From: Candidula unifasciata
Taxonomy: Eukaryota > Mollusca > Gastropoda > Stylommatophora > Geomitridae
Direction: 5' to 3'
Length of the DNA stretch: 64,000 bases
Assembly: GCA_905116865.2 (NCBI GenBank)
Contig: CAJHNH020006890.1
Coordinates: forward strand, 1,209,559-1,273,558
Shown here piece by piece: positions 55,265 through 64,000 of this stretch. Below the pieces are notes generated by a model. The model ran no database searches, had not been told where the DNA came from, and worked only from the letters and a program-made list of their open reading frames with translations. How positions within the stretch are numbered: the stretch's first letter is position 1; the number at the start of each line of letters is the position of its first letter. A program made the position numbers and the translations under genes.

Positions 55265-57585
55265 ACTCGTCGTCTTCATTAGGAGCCGACAGGTTCGAGT
55301 CCCGGTATGGTAAATTTAGCTTGCAATTTTTATGGTCTGTTCTACTTCTTTCTGTGCGTGCCAGTTAATAACAGCAATTTATTTACAATATTGTATAGGC
55401 GCATTTTTACAAGAGCGTGGTCAGAATATCAACAAAAGGTAAAAAACGCCAATGACAAGGAAATTAGCTGCTAAGGGAGTTGGTTACCCACGCCAGGAGA
55501 CAAATTACATTCTTTAGATAGACCATGAAAAGACTTATACTGGAGTGGTCTGTTGCCAGAGAACTTGAGGTGCCTTATGCGATTGATTGCATGTACAACT
55601 ATTGATATTTTGTAACTGCTGTCCATCGAAGATGAACTGTATTTCTAGTGTCATATTGTTTGCGGTGACTGCTACCTAATGCATTAAATGCGCGTGTATG
55701 CTGTTTTATTTGCTTAAACTGCAGTCTGTGCCTTTGTCTACTCTTAGCAAGGGAAAATGATGGACGTTTTGAGTAGTTTTCATTGGCACAAGAGCGGAAC
55801 ACCTATGGGAGTTACCCGTTTGTTATGACGCTAGAATTACAATCACGTGAATAATGTAATTGACGAACAGAGGAAACTGGAGTACGAAGAAAAGCTGGAT
55901 AGGAAAATATGCAGTAAAAAACCAAGATTGAACACGTTGCAGAACAGTGTGGCATGATGCCATGGATGAACATCTATACCAAAAGTGATTGGAATTATAC
56001 GTAGCAGGATGCCGCAGACATATGTTTTCAGCAACGGCATATGGCATATACTTTACAAGGAACAAGATGCTGATAGTTCTTAATAAGTGGTAATAAATCA
56101 TGTGGTGATAAGACAAAGTAACACCTGAACATAGTGAGAAAAAAAATTACGAGCTCAAACATTAATAGTGATAGAAACGGTTTCAACCATTACTGCACAT
56201 TCTGTCTGCGTATACAAAGAGGTAGTTTCCACCATGAGTCCATGTTGCTGTTGTATACTCTCTGTTGGACCAATATTTACCTAACGAAAAAGATACTGGG
56301 TAGTCCCAGTTCCACCCCCTCCCCCACCCAATTGCTTCTAGAAAGCTGTATGGTGTCCAGTTATGAGTCATGAAGATATCAAGCATGGGAAGGGGATGTA
56401 ACGTTGACCCACCTTTCGACGCAGACATTTGTTTAACCTTCATGAACAAATAATAAATCTAAACATATATCTATGGTACTAGTTGTTAGGCTCAAGTTTA
56501 TTTAAAAAAATGTTAAGATCTTTTAGTGTCTTGTATGAACTAATACACACACGCCCGTACGGTGGCTTAACATATTAAATTAAGTTGTACATTACCATAC
56601 ATAACCACGTACAGGCCACATTATTTACCCAGTCAATGAGACTCACTAGATCTCGCCCTTCTAAAACCTGCAAACGGTTTTTAAAAAAATGTATAGATTG
56701 AAAGCTTTATGTTAAACATGGGTTATACATAGCGAACATTTTGCGGGGACTTGTTACTCAAAGGGGTCAAATTAGTGCAGCAAGTAGGCCATTTGCAGTG
56801 TTTGTTTACATGAGCGAGTTGTCAAACGAAAAGGCAACCCAGAGGGAAACACAGCTCTAAAAATTCCTATATGAGAATTTTTGAAAAATGTGAGCAATGA
56901 TAAACAATGTGTATGTACTGCCACGTGCGTTTTACATGTCTGTCATTCATATTTTCAAGTACCCAACAATCGGAAATGAGAGACATCGGTCTGGAAGACT
57001 GCGACGTGGCAGAAATGTAACTAAATATACATCGCATTCAGCAGTCGCCGGGTTACATTACCAAGTGACGAACAAGCAAGCAAACACGTAAGTATAAACT
57101 AGTTGGCCATATGTCAATGTTCAAAAGCCGAATGTAAGATTAGCCTGTGTTCCCAATTTTTGACCCTTTGAAAATAAAGTTCGCTCGTTCGTTCACTTGT
57201 TCCCACACTTACAGGCTCCAGCTCTGATGTGGTCCCTAAAATCAGTGTGTAAGTTATCTAGTTGGTCCTAAAATTCATATTTCACTAGCTGGATAAGTAC
57301 AGCTGTCAGTTTATTTCATGTGAGTGCAAACAAAAGATGAACTTGATTCCTGTGGGTGCAATTAAGTCATGTGTGGGGAACCTCCGGCCCGCTGACTCTT
57401 CTAGGCCATTGGATTCAGTTTGTCTGGCTCAACTAATGCATTCATTCAGTGTTCTACTGTGCCATTACATGTCATAGAAGGTTCAGAGTCCATGCGTCCA
57501 TTCCTTTCTATCCTATGAAATCGCCCCAGTCTCATAGATGGAATCTAGTCCAGCACATTGGCCTCTCTCTTTGACGTTCTCGTTT
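55265..57585. other. Intergenic, no gene found
   Basis: 2.3 kb with only short frames. 57480-57580 resembles 23880-23960 and is probably a LINE remnant. No other feature is supported. Confidence 0.3.
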
Positions 57586-57589
57586 TAAA

Positions 57590-59640
57590 CTCCCTCAGTT
57601 TACCATCCAACACAGGCCCATCTCGTTAACATCCCATTTAAGAAAGATCCTAGAAACTCTCATTAACAAAAGGATTACCTTCCAGACTTAGAAAAATAAC
57701 TTATTCAGTAAAACACAGTCTGGATTTAGAGCCAATAGGCCTACAATGGACCATCCCCCCCCCCCCCCAAAAAAAAAAAAAAAAAAAAAAATTAGAGGAC
57801 CAAGTGAAAAAAGGATTCAACATAGGAAATAAAACTATATTTTTAGACTTAGCTCAACCTTTTGACCAGAGTTGGCAACAAGCCGTCCTGTATTAAGTCA
57901 GAGACATAAGACTGGGATTAGGTGGACGAGTATTTAGGTACATTAGGAGCTTCTGGAGGACAGGACATTCTCAATGACTGTTAACAGTGACAGATCAAAT
58001 ATGTTTATACAAGAGAACGGATTCCCTCAAGGATCGGTGTTGTCACCAACAATATTCTCAATGCTGGTTAATGATCTTGACGAGGTAATTAAGGACCAGG
58101 AAGTAAGTCTGACACAATTTGCAGATGATTGTTCTATATTTCCATCTGATAAGTTAGTGACGAGGGCAAGAAACAGATTACAAAAAAGAAGTTAATAATG
58201 TTACAAATTGGATGATTAAATGGGGTTTCAAAATAAATACCAGCAAAACAGAAAGCTTGGTATTTAACTATAAAAGAAAATGTTACAATGATAGTGAGAC
58301 TGTTACAATTAGAATCAGCGAAAGACCAATCCAAACAGTAACAAGCACACAGTTTTTAGGAATGATTCTGGGCGAACAGCTGTATTGGGGCAAACATATT
58401 GATACAATGGATAATTAAAGGCAATGGATGGGGAGCTCATCAAGCCACTCTCTCATAATGTGTATAAAGCTTTCCTGAGAGGAAACTAGAATATGGAAGT
58501 ATTGTCTATGACTCAGCAACGGATTGCACAAAAAGTCAACTAGATAGTACACAGTGCCAAGCACTGGCCTCCATTATGGGTTCGGGTAAAGGCACATCAA
58601 GAGAAGCAATGGAAGTAGCTGGCTTCCGACCACACACAATCATGATCATCCGGTATGTGACGCTTTTAACATCAATACAAAGAAGTTCATGGGTGTGCCA
58701 ACAAGAAACGTTCTTATGCCATCAGCAGGGGATGTTGCAGTAGAAATGAATACCAATGAGGAACTAGCGAGAACATTTGAATTAAGTAGGAGAGTTAAAC
58801 CTCAGATACCACAATGGGAATTGAAACCACCATGTGTAATCATAAGCCTGATAAAACAGATTTCACAAAACACTGATCTACTACAAGTAAAGACCATAGC
58901 AGTGGCGCACATTAGAAACATTGAAACTGATAACCTGATAATATCCACAAATGAGAAAGGGGACCAGGGGCAAATGTTTATATTCCTTACTGGAAAATAC
59001 AAAAAGCTTATAAAACCACAGATCATACGTCAGTTTTTACAGCCGAACTAATCAGTATAATGAAAGACTTAGAGATAGCAGCAGAAAATTCCTCCCTTTA
59101 AACTGACAATAATGATAGATTCTCTTTCATCGGGACAATCTCTAGGAAACTATACATAGGGAAGTAGATCAGACATTAAAGAGGATATATTTACACTAAC
59201 CACACAACCTAGGAACAACGAATGCCAAATCACTATAGCATGGGCTAGAGCGCATAACCGCATAGCAGGTAATGAAAATGCGGATATTTTTTGCAAAACG
59301 AGGTACCAGCAGGAATAATATAAAAGAAACAGGCTTAGGAAAATCCGAAGGGAAGAGTCATATCAAACGGTATATTACAGGAATGCTACAGACAGAAGGG
59401 CGTGTGAATATTTGAGAGATCCTACCCTGACATTACAAGTCACAGAGAGCCTGAAAATTCCAGCAAATAACAAATTATGGAGATTAAAACTTGGATATTG
59501 GAAAGCCAAATTTACAGCACCCTCGTGCTTTGACTGCTTTCAGGAAAACACAATAGACCACTTCCTGCTTACATGCATCCTATATAAATGTGAAAGAAAA
59601 ACCACTGAACGACTTTTCATAAACTAAATAAGTCATTATC
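57590..59640 (+). mobile_element. Decayed Jockey/I-like LINE ORF2 (RT to RNase H)
   Basis: Plus strand with shifts: RPISLTSHLRKILETLINKR, SGFRANRPT, IFLDLAQPFDQSW, GFPQGSVLSPTIFSMLVND, FADDCSIF (catalytic box), INTSKTESLVFNYKRK. RNase H traces follow (IAGNENADIFCK near 59260) and the Cys/His tail at 59510-59600 (CFDCFQENTIDHFLLTC). A poly-C/poly-A insertion lies at 57757-57791. Confidence 0.8.
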
Positions 59641-59649
59641 ATTCAAGGA

Positions 59650-59890
59650 ATGTTTACACTTTGACAGCAATGAGAACATAGAGAAACAAGTAAAGAAAAA
59701 TATATATATATATAAGTCTATAGATAAAGATATGATAAGACAGAGATGGTGAGTTGAGAAAAAGGAACCGAGGAAGGGGAGTAATATTGGAGAAGGAATT
59801 AAATTGCGTGAAACAGCCATTACCAGCCAAGACTGTCTAACTATCCCCTTATAGTAGGGTGTCACATATACAAAGCAAAAGACCCATACT
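59650..59890. other. LINE flank, unassigned
   Basis: Possible 3' UTR of the LINE. Nothing supported. Confidence 0.25.
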
Positions 59891-59892
59891 GG

Positions 59893-59972
59893 TGACCGGC
59901 TACGTCAGGATCTGAACTCATGGCCTTCTGATCCACAGGAGAGCGTCTGGCCACTGCATGACGGCGTCTGCT
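59893..59972 (-). mobile_element. SINE head (tRNA-like)
   Basis: Minus strand: GCAGTGGCCAGACGCTCTCC and GAGTTCAGATCCTG, spaced like A and B boxes. Confidence 0.5.
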
Positions 59973-60015
59973 TTCAGTGTACGTATACATGCATATTTAT
60001 GTGTAAGCAAACACG

Positions 60016-60235
60016 TGTACAGAGACTCCCGCCTGGGCGTTTGCGAAAGTGTGTATACATAAATCCATGTGTGTGTATATACAAACGCGTATGCGTGCAT
60101 TCACACATGGGTCTGCAAACATTGTTATGTGTGTGATTGTGTGTCGGTGTGTATATGTGTGTGTGTATATGTGTGTTTGTGTGTATGTAATTGTACATGT
60201 ATGTCTATATAAGTGTGTGTGTGGTTATGTTTAAT
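60016..60235. repeat. GT/GTAT-rich simple sequence
   Basis: Imperfect TGTG/TATG runs. Confidence 0.8.
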
Positions 60236-60239
60236 GCAT

Positions 60240-60475
60240 GCCAGCCCCCTGCCCAGCAGCCCTCACTATGAATGCCGCTCTAAGCCACCAGTTTTGGTGC
60301 AATTGACATTTCTTAGTCAACATAATCGGCACAAAGAAACCATACCACAATTATAACCTATACTGCTCGCAGTTAGTTGAACGTGGTCGATTTTTTGTTT
60401 GTTTTGTTTTACATAAATGGACAGATGGACAAGCATGAGATATTCAAATACTGCTCAAAGTCTCATGCCTAAAGC
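60240..60475. other. Intergenic, no recognised feature
   Basis: Nothing supported. Confidence 0.3.
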
Positions 60476-60479
60476 GAGC

Positions 60480-61190
60480 GTTCTAAGACCAAGATTGACA
60501 GCGATTCCATGAAGCCCAATGCAAATAAGAAATGTGCAGAGTGCACCGAACCACATGGGGCCAGATACCTGGGATATCCATATCTACAACAGTGCAGAGA
60601 GACAATGAAAGCAGCCGTCGAAGAGAACTGACCATATACAGAAGCCAAAAGGAAACATGAAACACACAGGAGCGACACACTGCTGTAGAAGTCGAGTACA
60701 AGGCCACATAGACCAGCTGAAGAATGATATCAAGAATCTAAGAGAGGAACAATCAACAGCAGATACTCAGTACGTGCACATTCAGATAGAAATGGAGGAG
60801 ATGGCAAACATCATGAACTACACTATGAGTCCAAAGGCAAACGGCGAATGCAGCAAAATCAGTGGAAGAGTTCAAGGCAGAGAGAGTGGCAATGCTCATG
60901 AATTTAACTTATTAAAAAAAAAAAAAAAAAACAAGAGACCTACGAAAACCAGTTCTAGTGCGGCCAGCTCCAGAACAATGAGAACTAGTCACCTCCCTGG
61001 TTGAAAGAACTCTGTAACCAGGCAATAAAACTAAAGAGACACAAACAGCCAAGCCAAAACCAAAACCGGGTGACCCAGCTAAATGTGCAAGGGTGGCAAA
61101 AACATTTTGCTGTTATCGACAAGTGCTGGGTTTTCGAGTTCTTACTGAGAGGCTGCAATGACGGCCTGATAGGCCAATGTCTTCTAATGT
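60480..61190 (+). mobile_element. Possible LINE ORF1 (gag-like) remnant
   Basis: Plus strand has KCAECTEPHGARYLGYPYL, a CCHC-type knuckle (CxxCxxxHxxxxxG, last Cys lost) like those ending LINE ORF1. Then come a helical Gln/Glu-rich stretch (QLKNDIKNLREEQ), an A run at 60914-60931, and TQLNVQGWQKH, which resembles an ORF2 start. Confidence 0.4.
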
Positions 61191-61329
61191 AATGGTCACG
61201 AAGTGCACGGCTATCTCATTCACAGAGAAAACGACAGTACTTGGTATATCCACCCTGGAGTCAAGAAAAAGGGCGATCACTTTTAAATCGCCACAAAGTG
61301 ACCAGTGATGATGATCGTAGTTTATACTT

Positions 61330-61640
61330 CAAAAGCTGGGGCCGCGTTAGAGCAGTCGATAGGAGACTCGCTTTCAAATCCTGCTGCGACTCCCTGCAGC
61401 CCACGGCCGGTGTTCGAAACAGGGCGGTTCCCGGGGTTCACCCAGCCTCTAGGTTATGGGTACCAGAATTAACACTCTGGGGTAAATGGAGGAACGTCGC
61501 TGTAGCTACGGAGTAGCGTACGAACAGCGACACAGGCTGTCAGTTTCTTATCAGCTGTCCGTACTGGTGGCAGAGCACTTATGGTTTATAACCGTGTGCA
61601 ATGACGCTGGTTCACATCTCCCGACTTTACCTCTACATTT
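61330..61640 (+). mobile_element. tRNA-derived SINE (family S5), fuller copy
   Basis: Head GCGTTAGAGCAGTCGATAGG (A-box like) and CGGTGTTCGAAACAGG (B-box like). The body is shared with 18795-19045. Confidence 0.75.
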
Positions 61641-61766
61641 ACATTAAAAGCTGCTTTGAGTTTTCATAAGTTTCTTTCTTGTGAACTGCGTAACCAACTG
61701 GAATTGACGGTAATATATTACCATTATTCAATAAAACAGCTTTAAGATAATAAATATATTAAGCGG

Positions 61767-63767
61767 CTTCTGCCAGTTCCTATACACAGACATTCTAACA
61801 TCTTCTGCCAGTTCCTATACACAGACATTCTGGCATCTTCTGCCAGTTCCTATACACAGACATTCTGGAATCTTCTGCCAGTTCCTATACACAGACATTC
61901 TAACATCTTCTGCCAGTTCCTATACACAGACATTCTGGCATCTTCTGCCAGTTCCTATACACAGACATTCTAACATCTTCTGCCAGTTCCTATACACAGA
62001 CATTCTGGCATCTTCTGCCAGTTCCTATACACAGACATTTTGGAATCTTCTGCCGGTTTCTATACACAGACATTCTAACATCTTCTGCCAGTTCCTATAC
62101 ACAGACATTCTAACATCTTCTGCCGGTTCCTATACACAGACATTCTAACATCTTCTGCCAGTTCCTATACACAGACATTCTGGCATCTTCTGCCAGTTCC
62201 TATACACAGACATTCTGGAATCTTCTGCCAGTTCCTATACACAGACATTCTAACATCTTCTGCCAGTTCCTATACACAGACATTCTAACATCTTCTGCCA
62301 GTTCCTATACACAGACATTCTAACATCTTCTGCCAGTTCCTATACACAGACATTCTAACATCTTCTGCCAGTTCCTATACACAGACATTCTGGAATCTTC
62401 TGCCGGTTCCTATACACAGACATTCTAACATCTTCTGCCAGTTCCTATACACAAACATTCTAACATCTTCTGCCAGTTCCTATACACAGACATTCTAACA
62501 TCTTCTGCCAGTTCCTATACACAGACATTCTAACATCTTCTGCCAGTTCCTATACACAGACATTCTGGCATCTTCTGCCAGTTCCTATACACAGACATTC
62601 TAACATCTTCTGCCAGTTCCTATACACAGACATTCTGGCATCTTCTGCCAGTTCCTATACACAGACATTCTAACATCTTCTGCCAGTTCCTATACACAGA
62701 CATTCTAACATCTTCTGCCAGTTCCTATACACAGACATTCTAACATCTTCTGCCAGTTCCTATACACAGACATTCTGGCATCTTCTGCCAGTTCCTATAC
62801 ACAGACATTCTAACATCTTCTGCCGGTTCCTATACACAGACATTCTGGCATCTTCTGCCGGTTCCTATACACAGACATTCTGGAATCTTCTGCCAGTTCC
62901 TATACACAGACATTCTGGCATCTTCTGCCAGTTCCTATACACAGACATTCTGGAATCTTCTGCCGGTTCCTATACACAGACATTCTAACATCTTCTGCCA
63001 GTTCCTATACACAGACATTCTGGCATCTTCTGCCAGTTCCTATACACAGACATTCTGGAATCTTCTGCCAGTTCCTATACACAGACATTCTAACATCTTC
63101 TGCCGGTTCCTATACACAGACATTCTAACATCTTCTGCCAGTTCCTATACACAGACATTCTAACATCTTCTGCCAGTTCCTATACACAGACATTCTAACA
63201 TCTTCTGCCAGTTCCTATACACAGACATTCTAACATCTTCTGCCAGTTCCTATACACAGACATTCTAACATCTTCTGCCAGTTCCTATACACAGACATTC
63301 TAACATCTTCTGCCGGTTCCTATACACAGACATTCTAACATCTTCTGCCAGTTCCTATACACAGACATTCTAACATCTTCTGCCGGTTCCTATACACAGA
63401 CATTCTAACATCTTCTGCCAGTTCCTATACACAGACATTCTAACATCTTCTGCCAGTTCCTATACACAGACATTCTAACATCTTCTGCCAGTTCCTATAC
63501 ACAGACATTCTAACATCTTCTGCCGGTTCCTATGCACAGACATTCTGGAATCTTCTGCCGGTTCCTATACACAGACATTCTAACATCTTCTGCCAGTTCC
63601 TATACACAGACATTCTAACATCTTCTGCCGGTTCCTATACACAGACATTCTAACATCTTCTGCCAGTTCCTATACACAGACATTCTAACATCTTCTGCCA
63701 GTTCCTATACACAGACATTCTAACATCTTCTGTCGGTTCCTATACACAGACATTCTAACATCTTCTG
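61767..63767. repeat. 35-bp minisatellite, about 57 copies
   Basis: Unit CTTCTGCCAGTTCCTATACA then CAGACATTCTAACAT. Variable parts: CTAACAT, CTGGCAT, CTGGAAT, and CCAG/CCGG. It ends at 63760-63776 in the perfect palindrome ATCTTCTGGCAGAAGAT. Confidence 0.97.
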
Positions 63768-64000
63768 GCAGAAGATTCCACTGTTGCAATCTGGAACCCG
63801 AAAGCTTTGGTCTTCGGTAAATTCAAATCTCTCACAAGATGATTCAGTTGACTTTGGGTTATTAAGTGTGGTTTAGTGGATGTAGTTTGCTCAGACTCTT
63901 GGTCGCTTGAGGCTAATGGTTCAAGGCAATGCTCTCTGCTTTATCAGTGGAAGCTGTTGAAAATAATTCAGGCACTTTGGGTACTGGTAGGTCATCACCA
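63768..64000 (-). pseudogene. Decayed mobile-element ORF adjoining and apparently seeding the 35-bp array
   Basis: Minus strand, with at least two frameshifts: TASTDKAESIALN, then HLITQSQLNHLVRDLNLP and, in the next frame, SGSRLQQWNLLPEDVRM. 'L...eLNdLvRDLnLsK..AElLgSRLqqWNLL' is a phrase I have seen in many predicted invertebrate proteins of apparent mobile-element origin. I cannot name the family with certainty. The frame runs on into the first unit of the array. Confidence 0.5.

Overview
This window is eukaryotic, animal, nuclear DNA: GT-AG introns of several kilobases, tRNA-derived SINEs, many decayed non-LTR retrotransposons, and 20% or more tandem arrays. The best guess is a mollusc, probably a gastropod. 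The LINE families with RNase H domains look like those common in lophotrochozoan genomes, and a SPIN-like hAT element sits at 17800-17996; SPIN is known from a pond snail, among other hosts. This assignment is inference.

One real protein-coding gene is visible. It occupies 4310-41777 on the + strand as eleven exons with consistent splice phases, and its 5' end lies outside the window. The visible part encodes about 1053 residues if one extra T at 33553-33560 is discounted. In order it has: a helical segment resembling the end of a 14-3-3 or TPR domain (exons 1-3); a complete ubiquitin-like domain ending LRGG (exon 4); four small acidic cassette exons (5-8), two of which carry a DEDMGF-L motif almost identical to the C-terminal tail of ribosomal stalk P-proteins; a large Ser/Thr-rich exon with two sets of internal repeats (exon 9); and a C-terminal domain resembling the vault-binding end of PARP4 (exons 9-11). 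Exons 3 to 8 are all phase 1-1, so each can be gained, lost or duplicated without breaking the frame. Exon 6 appears to take its splice acceptor and Glu run from the tail of a repeat that is dispersed elsewhere in the window.

The introns hold seven unrelated minisatellites (unit lengths 42, 25, 31, 41, 47, 24 and 32 bp) plus nested transposon debris. Several insertions have readable target-site duplications: a non-LTR fragment at 1315-1890, another at 30881-31892, the SPIN-like element, and a TTAA-flanked MITE at 18365-18509.

From 41778 to 64000 I find no confident host gene. This part holds LINE fragments (42052-43890, 47779-48567, 57590-59640), a Helitron with internal poly-G repeats (46875-47729), a possible LTR (48642-49269), a four-layer nest at 52042-53844 (TA microsatellite, TIR transposon, LINE and foldback MITE), a candidate orphan exon (54402-54617), and a 35-bp array at 61767-63767. 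That last array appears to have grown out of the coding sequence of a mobile-element ORF, whose remains lie beside it at 63768-64000 on the minus strand.
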